A stretch of 25,397 bases of DNA, from contig CALBDW010000135.1 in NCBI GenBank assembly GCA_937927435.1, forward strand, positions 1 through 25,397, in the 5' to 3' direction. This DNA comes from an uncultured Bdellovibrionales bacterium (lineage in GTDB: Bacteria > Bdellovibrionota > Bdellovibrionia > Bdellovibrionales > JAMPXM01). The notes under the pieces were generated by a model. It ran no database searches, was not told the DNA's origin, and worked only from the letters and a program-made list of their open reading frames with translations. Shown in pieces: positions 1 through 8,253 of the stretch (position 1 is its first letter; each line of letters opens with the position of its first letter). The position numbers and the translations under genes were made by a program.

Positions 1-132
1 ATCATTAGCGAAGGACTCGGCGACGTCGACAGCGCGAAAGAAAAATGGAAGAAGATCGTAGAAACCGATCACCCGACGGGCGAGTACTACAAGAAAGCGC
101 ATAGCAAACTGCGTTCGTACGGAGGTCTCTAA
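1..132 (+). CDS. C-terminal end of a probable TPR-repeat protein (5' partial)
   Basis: Frame 1 is open from the first base and ends with TAA at 130-132, giving 43 residues of a protein that begins outside the window. The visible tail contains DSAKEKWKKIVETDHPTGEY, with the spacing of small, large and aromatic residues typical of the second half of a tetratricopeptide helix pair. TPR tails commonly mediate protein-protein contacts, but the partner cannot be read here. The Shine-Dalgarno sequence of the next gene (GGAGGT, 121-126) lies inside the last codons, and one base separates the stop from the next ATG, so the two genes are probably cotranscribed and translationally coupled. The family call rests on one partial repeat and is tentative. 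Confidence 0.6.
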   Translation: MISEGLGDVDSAKEKWKKIVETDHPTGEYYKKAHSKLRSYGGL

Positions 133-133
133 G

Positions 134-844
134 ATGGAACTGAAGTTCGAAGAGCGACCGTACGCCGGAAAAACCTTTCGCCCGAAACCCGAAATCCTGC
201 TCGACGAACGCGCGCAGCTGTTGATCGTCGCAACTCCGTGGGGCCCACGTTCCGCGGCCCGCAAGGTGATAGATAGGATGACCGACTATCTCGCGTTAGC
301 CCGCGAAGACAACGAAGCCACTTCGCCGTTCGAGCGCTTGTCCTGCTTATCGACCCAGGCCAACAACCTTCGCATCGCGACTCTTCTCGCGAACGAAGCC
401 CTGTACCGCGACGACAACCGCCAGGAATACCGCGCCGGTGTCGAGCTGTTCGCCGCCACGATCGATGATAACGAACTAGTTTGGGTGCAAGCGGGAAACC
501 CGCAGATTCTCCTCAGCCGCGAGGGACGCTCGCCCATTTCGTTGGGAGCACAAATCGATTTAGCTGCCGATTTAAGCGAGGGAGAAACGACTCTCTCTCC
601 GCTTCCGTCCCAACTCCTCGGACTCGATTCCACTCTAAATTTGAACCTCAACAGTTTCAGAGTTCGCGCGGGAGACAAGATCATCCTTCTCTCACATTCG
701 TATCCGCCCCAACAGTTCTATGGTCTGAAAAACGACGAATTGAATCTCGATTCTATCAGCCGCACTTTGGCTGTTCATTTTCCGGACTTGGCGTTTTGGA
801 TCGGCCTGTTGTCAATCAACGACCCTCTGAAGGAGATGAATTGA
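134..844 (+). CDS. PP2C-fold protein, probably catalytically degenerate
   Basis: This 236-residue protein has no signal peptide or membrane segment and is probably cytoplasmic. The pattern from about residue 75 to 190 follows PP2C/SpoIIE-type phosphatases: a helix with A-x4-ANEAL (about 82-90), a strand pair in RAGVELFAATIDDNELVWVQ (100-119), the turn where the family has G-D-S, then a strand and RDG-like SREG (128-131), and late in the chain the GDKIILLS strand (180-187). Metal-binding positions are altered: the usual GDS is GNP (121-123), the usual CSDG is LSHS (186-189), and no DGMGG motif is visible. It may therefore be a pseudophosphatase with a binding role. The start is fixed by GGAGGT seven bases upstream. 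It sits between the TPR-like gene and a radical SAM gene in a tight run. The fold call is by pattern only. Confidence 0.6.
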   Translation: MELKFEERPYAGKTFRPKPEILLDERAQLLIVATPWGPRSAARKVIDRMTDYLALAREDNEATSPFERLSCLSTQANNLRIATLLANEALYRDDNRQEYRAGVELFAATIDDNELVWVQAGNPQILLSREGRSPISLGAQIDLAADLSEGETTLSPLPSQLLGLDSTLNLNLNSFRVRAGDKIILLSHSYPPQQFYGLKNDELNLDSISRTLAVHFPDLAFWIGLLSINDPLKEMN

Positions 845-845
845 A

Positions 846-1667
846 ATGGGTGCTGCTCCGATTCTGAAAAATCCCGAGAGCCAAGATGACATGGAGGTTC
901 GGGCGCACGCGTCTGGCATGATCTACGGACCGTTCGTGAATTCTCCTTTCGGAACTACAATCGGCATCAATCTTTTAGGGACAAAGGCGAAAGTCTGCTC
1001 GTTCGACTGCGCCTATTGCGACCTCGGCCGGACGACATTACGTTTGAACCGCTTGAAAAGCGACGGAATTCTTCCTACCTACGAAGAAATAGAAGCGGAA
1101 CTGCAAACGACGATCATGAGGTTTCACGCGGAAGGCCCCGGGTTCGACGCTTTCTGCGTATCCGGAAACGGCGAACCGACCGTCCATCCGGATTTTCCCG
1201 AGATCGCCAGACTGATCATGCGGTTGAGGGACGAATGGTTTCCAGGAAAACCCGTGATCCTCATGTCCAACGGCGCATCCTTGCACACGCGTAAAATCGC
1301 GGCCGCGGCGAACCTGTTCACGGAACGCGTGATTAAAATCGATTGCGGCAACGAAAAACTCTTTAAACAGGTCAACGCGCCTTTATCCCGGGCGAATCTT
1401 GCTCACGTCTTGAGCGGCATCCGCAACCTCACCGACGTCATCGTCCAAAGCCTGTTCTTTACGGGAGAATTCACCAATACGAATCCGGCGGACATCGAGG
1501 AGTGGATCGAAGTCATCGGCATCGTGCGACCGAAGGCGGTCCATATCCACGGTTTGAGCCGAAGCCCCGCCACACCCGGACTTCGCGCGTGCGATGAGGA
1601 TACGCTGTACGCCATTGCTTCGATGCTGGAACGTCGGACCCAGATCAAAGCGACGGTCATCGCGTGA
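846..1667 (+). CDS. Radical SAM domain protein
   Basis: This 273-residue protein carries the radical SAM cluster motif C51-x3-C55-x2-C58 in CSFDCAYCDLG, whose three cysteines bind the [4Fe-4S] cluster that cleaves S-adenosylmethionine. The second family hallmark, a G-x-G-E-P segment, is seen as SGNGEPTVHPDF (about 106-117). The arrangement, with a short N-terminal lead (YGPFVNSPFGTTIGINLLG) before the cysteines, resembles the COG0731-type Fe-S oxidoreductases. I see no second cysteine cluster such as a SPASM domain, so substrate and reaction cannot be named. The start ATG is one base past the stop of the PP2C-like gene, with AAGGAG about ten bases upstream. The stop lies only six bases from the end of the convergent sulfatase-like gene, leaving no room for a conventional terminator. 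Confidence 0.85.
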   Translation: MGAAPILKNPESQDDMEVRAHASGMIYGPFVNSPFGTTIGINLLGTKAKVCSFDCAYCDLGRTTLRLNRLKSDGILPTYEEIEAELQTTIMRFHAEGPGFDAFCVSGNGEPTVHPDFPEIARLIMRLRDEWFPGKPVILMSNGASLHTRKIAAAANLFTERVIKIDCGNEKLFKQVNAPLSRANLAHVLSGIRNLTDVIVQSLFFTGEFTNTNPADIEEWIEVIGIVRPKAVHIHGLSRSPATPGLRACDEDTLYAIASMLERRTQIKATVIA

Positions 1668-1673
1668 ACGTCG

Positions 1674-3506
1674 CTAATTTTGATTCGCAAGCCGCGCCCG
1701 CAGGCCAGCCCGGTATCGCCTGAATTCGGGAAGAGCCAACAGCAAATGGACGATATCTGGCTCATGGGCCATCGCGACCGTATCCCATCTGAAGCCGCCC
1801 ACCTGATTCTGCTCGGCGATCCGCGAGGCCAGCGTTTTCAAGATATAAAAACGCACGAACTGCTCCATAGCGCGAAGCCGCGCCGATTCGCTCGACGCCT
1901 CATTCGCCCACGCCAACAATTCCGTCAAACCCTCAGCGCGACAATCTTTTTCCACATGCGGGTTCGCAAGCGCTCTCGGCACTTTCAAGAACTCGAAACA
2001 CGGACCGTCAGGGGCGGGCGCTTTCTCACCGAGGTTGCGACGGGCGACATACTCCCAAACCGGCTTCGGTTCCGCCCCCCCGGCCGCTTCCCTCAGCTCG
2101 CTCCAGTCCGCCAGCCGAAGAGCCCAAATGGCACGCCAGCCACGCAGAATCTCATCGTCCGCAAATTGCGCCGAAAGGTCTTTCAAACTCTGAATCGTTT
2201 CTTGCGACGGCTCCCGGTCCCGCCACAACTCACGCGCTAGAAGTGCGCGTTCCAGCTCCACGCGCGCAGGTCGACGCCACGGAATGAACCCTTTCGCGCG
2301 GAGAAAATTCGCATATCGGGTCCGCAGCTCCCTCGCGTTCGCGTCGCGATGCGGGAGCGGGTTCATCTCCAAACTGTCCGTCAACGTGTTATAGAGCTGC
2401 TCCTCTTCATCGAAGATGAAAAGATACGGTCCTTGGCGGACGGAGGCCCGAATCGGACCGAGGCCGCGCCACTCACCCCACGCCGATTCCGTGATGATCA
2501 TTCGATCCGGAGGCCAATTGGGTTGCGGGCTCGTCAGCGCCTCTTTCAACGACTCCGCCGACGTCCAGCTTTTCGGCAGAGGCGCGCCGATCAAGTCAAA
2601 GAGAGTCGCGCCCACATCCGTCAACGACACGTTCGCATCGATCTTCCAGTTAAAATTCCCGTCGCGTTTCTTGCGCGAAGGCTTGATAATGAGGGTGACG
2701 CGGGTCGCTTCCGAAAAAAGATTCACCGCCGGAATTTCGCCGAACCGCTCAGCCGAGGGATCGGCTTGTAAACCAACTAGAAATATGTCGGTCGAATCCC
2801 AAATCTTTCTCCGCATCATCTCTTTGACCAAGGCGCCCAGCGCCTCGTCGACGGCGGCAAGCTGGCTGAGAAAAGAACTCTCCCTTTCTTCGCCGAATTC
2901 GTTCGTGGTCGCCGTGTCGATGAACTGGAGATCTGAGAAAAATAAAAACGAAAGAAATTTATCTCGCGACGCTTCGCTCGCCTGCCAATTCAAAAAGCTC
3001 CGCACGACCTCGAACGCAGGCCTATAAAACGATTTTAATCCGACTGAAACGTTATCGTCGAAAACCTCAAACCCTTGCGCCAAACCTGAACGACGCCAGA
3101 CCGGCGGCCCGCCCGAAAAGAACGATGTCCTGTATCCCCGCGACAAGGCGACTTCCGCGACCGTGTCGTATTTAGCGGGCAACGTTTGCGCGCCGTTGTG
3201 TCGCAAGCCGTGTTCGTACGGATCAAGCGCGGTGAAAATGGAGCCGATGGCGCTTTGGCTCATGGTCGACGGCGTGTATGCGTGAGTAAAGCGCACACCC
3301 TGATCGCAGAAGATTTGCAAGCCGGAGTTTCGTCCAGATTCGTACTCTTCGGAGCATGAAAACGAGCTGAAACCCAGGTTCTCGACAAGGATTACCAGAA
3401 CCGACGGCGACGGAGTTCCTCTCCAAACACACGCAACTGGGAACAGCAGCAAAGCCGCCATCGCGAAAGCCGTAGAAGAAACCGCCAAACGCCGACCCCG
3501 TTTCAT
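1674..3506 (-). CDS. Exported sulfatase/alkaline-phosphatase-fold protein, active site apparently degenerate
   Basis: The start at 3506 gives 610 residues beginning with a basic hydrophobic leader (MKRGRRLAVSSTAFAMAALL) ending near VAC26, so the product is exported or lipid-anchored, although the lipobox is not canonical. A longer frame reaches 3740, but that extension runs antisense through the start of exbB and precedes the leader. The sulfatase-fold skeleton is visible: VLVILVENLG (36-45), GVRFTHAYTPST (70-81) and SEATRVTLIIKP (265-276). At the positions where active enzymes have VDD, C/S-x-P-x-R and SDHG, this protein has VEN (41-43), TMSQS (81-85) and GLQAD (245-249), so metal binding and the formylglycine/Thr nucleophile look lost. 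About 180 C-terminal residues (about 430-610) look helical and unique. The gene stands alone on its strand, divergent from exbB. Confidence 0.72.
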   Translation of the reverse strand: MKRGRRLAVSSTAFAMAALLLFPVACVWRGTPSPSVLVILVENLGFSSFSCSEEYESGRNSGLQIFCDQGVRFTHAYTPSTMSQSAIGSIFTALDPYEHGLRHNGAQTLPAKYDTVAEVALSRGYRTSFFSGGPPVWRRSGLAQGFEVFDDNVSVGLKSFYRPAFEVVRSFLNWQASEASRDKFLSFLFFSDLQFIDTATTNEFGEERESSFLSQLAAVDEALGALVKEMMRRKIWDSTDIFLVGLQADPSAERFGEIPAVNLFSEATRVTLIIKPSRKKRDGNFNWKIDANVSLTDVGATLFDLIGAPLPKSWTSAESLKEALTSPQPNWPPDRMIITESAWGEWRGLGPIRASVRQGPYLFIFDEEEQLYNTLTDSLEMNPLPHRDANARELRTRYANFLRAKGFIPWRRPARVELERALLARELWRDREPSQETIQSLKDLSAQFADDEILRGWRAIWALRLADWSELREAAGGAEPKPVWEYVARRNLGEKAPAPDGPCFEFLKVPRALANPHVEKDCRAEGLTELLAWANEASSESARLRAMEQFVRFYILKTLASRIAEQNQVGGFRWDTVAMAHEPDIVHLLLALPEFRRYRAGLRARLANQN

Positions 3507-3525
3507 AAGGCCCAAGGTTATCTCA

Positions 3526-3555
3526 TTGACGGCGAAGAATGAAGTCCACAATAAT
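3526..3555 (+). promoter_or_regulatory. Sigma70-type promoter for exbB-exbD
   Basis: TTGACG (3526-3531) and AATAAT (3550-3555) each match the -35 and -10 consensus at five of six positions with an 18-base spacer. Transcription would start near 3562, about 20 bases before the exbB ribosome binding site (AAGGAG, 3581-3586). It lies in the 85-base divergent gap between the sulfatase-like gene and exbB. I saw no equally good promoter facing the other way. Confidence 0.55.
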
Positions 3556-3591
3556 GAGCCATCTGAACGCCGCGCTCTCCAAGGAGAAGAC

Positions 3592-4227
3592 ATGCTGACA
3601 GAAAGATTGTTTGGTATCGCACAGGGTGGCGCCGAAGCCATTTTATGGCTTCTGCTCGCGTTGAGCGTCATTAGCATCGGCCTCATCATCGAGCGTTGGT
3701 TCACTCTCCGCCAAGTCGCGGCCCGCAGCAACCGGGTCAAAGGCCGCCTGAGAGACGCGCTTCAGTCGAACAATCTCGATGAGCTCGAAGAAATCGGAAA
3801 AGACCGTGACTCCCTCGAAGGACGCGCGGTGGCCTACGGCCTGCGCCACGTGAAAGAGTCCGGTTCCGCTCAGGGGCTTTCGGAAATCTTCAATTCGTTC
3901 GCTCTCCTCGAACGCGCCTCACTGGAAAAATCCCTGAACTTTTTGGCGACGATCGGCTCGAACGCTCCCTTCATCGGTCTTCTCGGGACCGTGCTCGGTA
4001 TTATGAAAGCGTTCCGCGACCTCTCGCAAAACGCTTCCGCTGGAAACGAAGCGGTCATGCTCGGCATCGCGGAAGCGCTGGTCGCGACCGCCGTCGGTCT
4101 TCTCGTCGCCATTCCCGCGGTGATCGCTTACAACTATTTTTCGCGCCAAGTGCGGCAGACCATGCAAAGCCTTGAAACGGTCCGCGAACTCTGTCTCGCC
4201 TACGCGAAAAAGAAAGGTAAGGCATAA
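3592..4227 (+). CDS. exbB: ExbB/TolQ/MotA-family proton channel subunit
   Basis: This 211-residue inner-membrane protein belongs to the ExbB/TolQ family, which uses the proton motive force with ExbD/TolR to energise outer-membrane processes. It has a first membrane helix near residues 14-34, a cytoplasmic loop with a charged helical stretch, then two helices in the conserved core: TIGSNAPFIGLLGTVLGIMK (about 120-139) and VATAVGLLVAIPAVIAYNYF (about 164-183). Length and topology are normal for the family. The start at 3592 is chosen because AAGGAG lies five bases upstream; the upstream in-frame ATG at 3526 overlaps the promoter and adds residues absent from the family. It overlaps exbD by one base (TAATG). 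No tonB or tolA/tolB is in the window, so ExbB and TolQ cannot be told apart by context. Confidence 0.9.
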   Translation: MLTERLFGIAQGGAEAILWLLLALSVISIGLIIERWFTLRQVAARSNRVKGRLRDALQSNNLDELEEIGKDRDSLEGRAVAYGLRHVKESGSAQGLSEIFNSFALLERASLEKSLNFLATIGSNAPFIGLLGTVLGIMKAFRDLSQNASAGNEAVMLGIAEALVATAVGLLVAIPAVIAYNYFSRQVRQTMQSLETVRELCLAYAKKKGKA

Positions 4228-4640
4228 TGGCTGGGCCTATCGGTAATCACTCCGACGACGAACCGATCGCGGCGATCAACATCGTTCCGTTGGTCGACAT
4301 CATTCTCGTCGTCCTCATTATCTTCATGGTGACGGCACCTCTCGTTCTCAAGCCGACGATCGACGTCAATCTTCCGAAGGCTTCGACCGGCGACGAGACA
4401 CCGCCGACACCGCTGAACATCGCCATCACTCAGGACGGCCGCATCAGCCTGAACGGCCAGCCCGCCGATCCGGAATCTCTCGCGGCGTTCGTGGCGAAGA
4501 CCGTGGCTGAAAAGCCCGATACGCCCGCTATTTTGCAAGCAGATAAAGGAATCACTCTCGATCGCCTCACCGAAATCATCGATCTCGTTAAGTCGGCTGG
4601 CGTGAAACGCGTTGCCTTCAGCATCGAGAGAAAGAAATAA
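4227..4640 (+). CDS. exbD: ExbD/TolR-family biopolymer transport protein
   Basis: This 137-residue protein has a short cytoplasmic N-terminus, one membrane helix (about 20-38, IVPLVDIILVVLIIFMVTAP) and a periplasmic domain ending in the family's typical LDRLTEIIDLVKSAGVKRVA. Asp24 in PLVDIILV matches the essential proton-path aspartate of ExbD/TolR. It partners the ExbB-type channel encoded just upstream, and the one-base stop/start overlap implies coupled translation in a fixed ratio. The periplasmic domain has proline-rich stretches before it, as usual. The stop codon directly abuts the stop of the convergent lipB gene (4638-4643), so the two operons share no intergenic base. Confidence 0.9.
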   Translation: MAGPIGNHSDDEPIAAINIVPLVDIILVVLIIFMVTAPLVLKPTIDVNLPKASTGDETPPTPLNIAITQDGRISLNGQPADPESLAAFVAKTVAEKPDTPAILQADKGITLDRLTEIIDLVKSAGVKRVAFSIERKK

Positions 4641-5309
4641 TTAAACCGCGAGCAAATCGATAAGATGGGTCTTTAGGACCTCAGCGACTTTCACACGGTC
4701 CGCGGGCCCACCCAAAATTTCTTCCATGCTCGACATCGTCTCTTTCGAGAAACCGCACGGACGCATGCCGGAGAAAGCCTGAGGGTCATGCGTCACATTG
4801 AGCGCGAGTCCGTGAAAGCTGATCCATTTACGAACGCCGATTCCGATCGATGCGAGCTTTTTTGAACCGACCCAAACGCCGGTTGCCTCGCGAGCCTCGC
4901 CGTCGACGTTTTCCTGCACGGGATGTCCCGTCGCCTGAATACCGAACTCGGCCAGAGTGCGCACGATGGCTTCTTCAAGGAGCCGCATGTACTTATGGAG
5001 ATCCCGCCCTCTCACGCTGAGATCCAGGATCGGATAAACGACGATTTGGTTCGGGCCGTGGTACGTGGCACGGCCGCCGCGATTCACTTCGACGACAGGC
5101 CCGTTCCAGCCGAACACGTCACCTTCGCGGGTTCCCCGCCCGAGCGTAACCACGGGCGGGTGCGAGCAAAAGACAAGGGTCTCGCGGGCCAATTCGCGCC
5201 CAACCAGGTCAACGAGGTCCATTTGCCTGTGGTAGGCTTCCATGTAGTCGATCAGGCCCCAATCTTGGACCCTTAAGCTTTCCGTCTTTCGCTCAACCAA
5301 TACTTCCAT
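4641..5309 (-). CDS. lipB: Octanoyltransferase LipB (lipoate biosynthesis)
   Basis: LipB transfers the octanoyl group from octanoyl-ACP to lipoyl-domain lysines, the step before sulfur insertion by LipA. The 222-residue protein shows RGGRATYHGPNQIVVYP (77-93), GSKKLASIGIGVRKWISFHG (148-167) and MRPCGFS (182-188). Cys185 corresponds to the acyl-enzyme nucleophile and Lys151 in the KLAS segment to its catalytic partner; the length is typical. It is the last gene of the lipA-E2-E3-lipB operon, beginning nine bases after the lpdA stop. Its substrate, the lipoyl domain of the E2 protein, is encoded two genes upstream. No terminator is visible after it because it abuts the convergent exbD gene. Confidence 0.96.
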   Translation of the reverse strand: MEVLVERKTESLRVQDWGLIDYMEAYHRQMDLVDLVGRELARETLVFCSHPPVVTLGRGTREGDVFGWNGPVVEVNRGGRATYHGPNQIVVYPILDLSVRGRDLHKYMRLLEEAIVRTLAEFGIQATGHPVQENVDGEAREATGVWVGSKKLASIGIGVRKWISFHGLALNVTHDPQAFSGMRPCGFSKETMSSMEEILGGPADRVKVAEVLKTHLIDLLAV

Positions 5310-5318
5310 AATGCGTTC

Positions 5319-6776
5319 TTACACGTTCGCGCGCGCACCCGCTCCGCCGGCTGATTTCGCAGCCAACGGCCTTTGAATGATGTGGATCGCGTGACCCAGC
5401 GTTGCTTCGGCCGCTTCCATCATCGTTTCGCCTAGGGTCGGATGCGGGTGGATCGTCAACGCGACGTCCTCAAGCCGCGCCCCCATTTCAATCGCGAGCG
5501 CCGCTTCGGAGATCAAGTTGCTCGCTTCCGGTCCGACGATATGAACACCGAGAAGCACATTGGTTTTCGCGTCGGCGATCATCTTCACGAAACCGTCTGT
5601 TTCCATCAAAGACACCGCGCGGCCGTTCGCGCCGAACGGGAACTTCGCAACCTTCAATTCCGTGTAGCCTTTCGCCTTCGCTTCCTCTTCCGTCACACCG
5701 GCGGCGGCGATCTCCGGCTCTACGAAGATCACCGACGGAACCGTTTTCGCATCGTAAACACGATTCTGTCCCGCGATCACGTCGGCCACCAAAACGCCTT
5801 CGTGCGACGCCTTATGAGCCAGCATTGGCTGGCCGGCGATGTCACCGATCGCGAAGATGTGCGGGATATTGGTCCGTCTTTGCGCGTTCACTTTCACAAA
5901 ACCTTTGGCGTCGATCTCGAGACCGATGCCTTTCAGGTTCGCTTGGTCGGAATTCGGCTTACGACCGACGGTGACGAGAACTTTATCGGCTTTGAGTTTT
6001 TGCTCTTTTCCGCCGACTTCGACGGTCACTTCGACGCCATTACCGGACTTCGTCCAGCCTTTCGCTTTGGCTTCAAGGAGGAACTCAACGCCGTTTTTCT
6101 TCATGCGGCGCTGGACGACTTGCACACACTCCGGATCAGCAAGCCCCATTAAAAGGCTCTTATTGGCTTCAACGACCGTTACTTTCGTTCCGAAGTTCGC
6201 GTACATGCCACCGATTTCAAGACCGATGTAACCTCCGCCGATGACAATAAGACTTTTCGGCACTTCAGTCAGAGCGAGAGCGCCGGTCGAAGAAAGAACA
6301 AATTTCTCGTCAAAGGCGAAGCCCGGAATCTCAATCGGGCGCGAACCCGTGGCCAAAATGAAGTTCTTCGCCATGACGGTTTCAGTTCCTGTCTTCGTTT
6401 TGACAGTCAGCTCATGCGCGGTCTTAAAAGTCGCTTCGCCGCGGATCATGGTGACACCGTTCCCTTTCAAGAGCTGTTCCACACCACCGGCCATCCGATC
6501 ACAAACGCTCTGCTTCCACTTCTGCGTTTGGGCCATATCGTGGCTCAGGCTCTTCACGGTGAAACCCATTTCCGGAGCTTGATGCTCGAGACGGTGCAGG
6601 AAATGCCCGGCCGTAATCAACGCTTTAGAAGGGATGCAACCCACGTTCAAGCAAACACCGCCCATGTATTCGCGTTCGATAACAGCGGTCTTCTTTCCGT
6701 GTTGGGCCGCACGAATCGCGGCAACGTATCCACCCGGGCCCGCCCCAATTACAACGACGTCAAAATTCTGAGCCAT
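5319..6776 (-). CDS. lpdA: Dihydrolipoyl dehydrogenase (E3)
   Basis: E3 reoxidises the dihydrolipoyl group of 2-oxoacid dehydrogenase complexes, passing electrons via FAD to NAD. The 485-residue protein has the N-terminal FAD motif GAGPGG (11-16), the redox-active disulfide Cys42/Cys47 in GGVCLNVGCIPSK, an NAD-binding GGGYIGLEIGG near the middle, the second FAD segment FAIGDIAG, and a C-terminal interface domain with the His445-Glu450 pair in HPHPTLGE. All expected catalytic parts are present. A short Ala/Gly-rich tail (about 470-485) is extra. The start has AAGGAG ten bases upstream. It follows E2 by 19 bases and precedes lipB by nine, so all are probably one transcript. Confidence 0.96.
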   Translation of the reverse strand: MAQNFDVVVIGAGPGGYVAAIRAAQHGKKTAVIEREYMGGVCLNVGCIPSKALITAGHFLHRLEHQAPEMGFTVKSLSHDMAQTQKWKQSVCDRMAGGVEQLLKGNGVTMIRGEATFKTAHELTVKTKTGTETVMAKNFILATGSRPIEIPGFAFDEKFVLSSTGALALTEVPKSLIVIGGGYIGLEIGGMYANFGTKVTVVEANKSLLMGLADPECVQVVQRRMKKNGVEFLLEAKAKGWTKSGNGVEVTVEVGGKEQKLKADKVLVTVGRKPNSDQANLKGIGLEIDAKGFVKVNAQRRTNIPHIFAIGDIAGQPMLAHKASHEGVLVADVIAGQNRVYDAKTVPSVIFVEPEIAAAGVTEEEAKAKGYTELKVAKFPFGANGRAVSLMETDGFVKMIADAKTNVLLGVHIVGPEASNLISEAALAIEMGARLEDVALTIHPHPTLGETMMEAAEATLGHAIHIIQRPLAAKSAGGAGARANV

Positions 6777-6795
6777 TTGTCTCCAACTCCTTCAA

Positions 6796-8139
6796 TCACA
6801 TCATGTCGAGCATCAGCACGCCCGGATTCTCGATCCGGCTGATGAACGCCTTCAAGAAGTTCGCGGCCACTGCGCCGTCGATCAAACGGTGGTCAGCCGT
6901 GATCGTAAAGTTCATCGACTTGATCACATCGAGTTCGAGCGAACCGTCGGCGCCCTTCTTAACGACCGGCTTGTCGACAATCTTGTACATACCGAGGATG
7001 GCGACTTCCGGATGGTTAATGATCGGAGTCGCGTATGTGCCGCCGACCGAACCGATATTGGTGATCGTAATGGTCGCGCCCTTCATTTCATCGAGCGCGA
7101 GTTTGCCTTCGCGGGCCCGCTTCGAAAGATCGAGAATTTCCTTCGAAAGCTGCAGGATCGTCTTTTGATCGGCGTTCTTGATCACCGGCACGAGAAGCCC
7201 GTTCGGCGTGTCAGCCGCAAATCCGATGTTGAAGTACTTCTTGTAAACGATCTCTTGAGCCGCATCGTCGATCGAAGCATTGAACATCGGGAAGTCGCGC
7301 ACAGTCGCGATCAATGCCTTCATCACGAACGGCAGATACGTGATCTTCGTACCGAGCTTTTCCGCTTGCGCTTTGAGCTCTTCACGCATCTCGACGAGCG
7401 CCGTGACGTTCGCCTCGTCCATCAAAGTGAAGTGCGGAATGACATGTTTGGACATCTGCATGTTTTCGGCGATCTTCTTGCGGATGCCCTTGAGAGGAAC
7501 CCGTTCTTCGGCCGCGCCAGCCGGACCGGTGTAGCTCGGACGCGGAATCGTCGGCATTTGGTAAACCGGCGCGCCCGCGGCTGTGGCGCCGGCCCCCGAC
7601 GAACGGAGAACGTCTTCACGAGTTACCCGACCCGCAATACCCGTACCTTTAATCGTGTTGATATCAATACCCAATTCGCGTGCGAGACGGCGCGTGGCCG
7701 GAGTCGCCAGGACTTTCGCGTCAGCCGGCGGCGGATAAACTTCCATGCCGCCCGCGGTTTGCGCGGCCATCGGGGCGGGCGCGGACTGCGGAGTCGGAGC
7801 CGCAGGAGCGGAAGGCAGAGCCGCCTTCGCCTCGGCCGGCGCCGGAGCTTCGGAATGCGCCGGCTTAGTGTGCGAAGAAGCCGAGGCCGTCGCAGCTCCA
7901 TCCGTTTCGAGCACGAACATCACTTGGCCGACTTCAATGATATCGCCCTCTTTGCCTTTCAGCTCTTTCACAACTCCAGCGACCGGGCTCGGAACTTCAA
8001 CAGTCGCTTTATCCGTCATCATTTCGGCAACCGGTTGATCGGCCTCGATTTTGTCGCCCGGCTTCACCAGCCATCTGACCAATTCACCTTCCGTGACACC
8101 TTCACCCAGTTCCGGCAATTGGATACTTTTCTCTGCCAT
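6796..8139 (-). CDS. pdhC: Dihydrolipoamide acyltransferase (E2) of a 2-oxoacid dehydrogenase complex
   Basis: E2 is the lipoylated core acyltransferase that moves an acyl group from E1 to CoA. The 447-residue protein has one N-terminal lipoyl domain (about 1-80) with the modified Lys44 in MTDKATVEVPSP, an Ala/Pro-rich flexible linker (about 82-135), an E3-binding domain (about 142-178, ATRRLARELGIDINTIKGTG) and a catalytic domain (about 212-447) with the His417/Asp421 motif DHRLIDG. Pyruvate, branched-chain or another acyl specificity cannot be settled from E2 alone, so the pdhC symbol is provisional. The E1 subunits are not in the window. A GGGAG sequence precedes the start. The 114-base gap to lipA (8140-8253) holds no promoter or terminator I trust. 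Confidence 0.92.
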   Translation of the reverse strand: MAEKSIQLPELGEGVTEGELVRWLVKPGDKIEADQPVAEMMTDKATVEVPSPVAGVVKELKGKEGDIIEVGQVMFVLETDGAATASASSHTKPAHSEAPAPAEAKAALPSAPAAPTPQSAPAPMAAQTAGGMEVYPPPADAKVLATPATRRLARELGIDINTIKGTGIAGRVTREDVLRSSGAGATAAGAPVYQMPTIPRPSYTGPAGAAEERVPLKGIRKKIAENMQMSKHVIPHFTLMDEANVTALVEMREELKAQAEKLGTKITYLPFVMKALIATVRDFPMFNASIDDAAQEIVYKKYFNIGFAADTPNGLLVPVIKNADQKTILQLSKEILDLSKRAREGKLALDEMKGATITITNIGSVGGTYATPIINHPEVAILGMYKIVDKPVVKKGADGSLELDVIKSMNFTITADHRLIDGAVAANFLKAFISRIENPGVLMLDMM

Positions 8140-8253
8140 TCAGATCTCCCTTTTTGAGCCACGACGGGCTTACGCCGATCTCAAATTCAGGCTCGAATTC
8201 TAAGTGGATTTCGTTCAAATGCCATCGACTGACATTGTGCGATAAACGACGAA

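Noticed and set aside
3507..3740. Upstream extension of the sulfatase-like gene to 3740
   Set aside because: It runs antisense through the exbB promoter and start and adds a non-hydrophobic stretch before an obvious signal leader starting at 3506.
6889..8157. Long plus-strand open frame of 422 residues opposite the E2 gene
   Set aside because: The minus strand encodes a complete E2 with all motifs; the opposite frame is Arg/His-rich without a recognisable domain, as expected of a shadow frame in GC-rich DNA.
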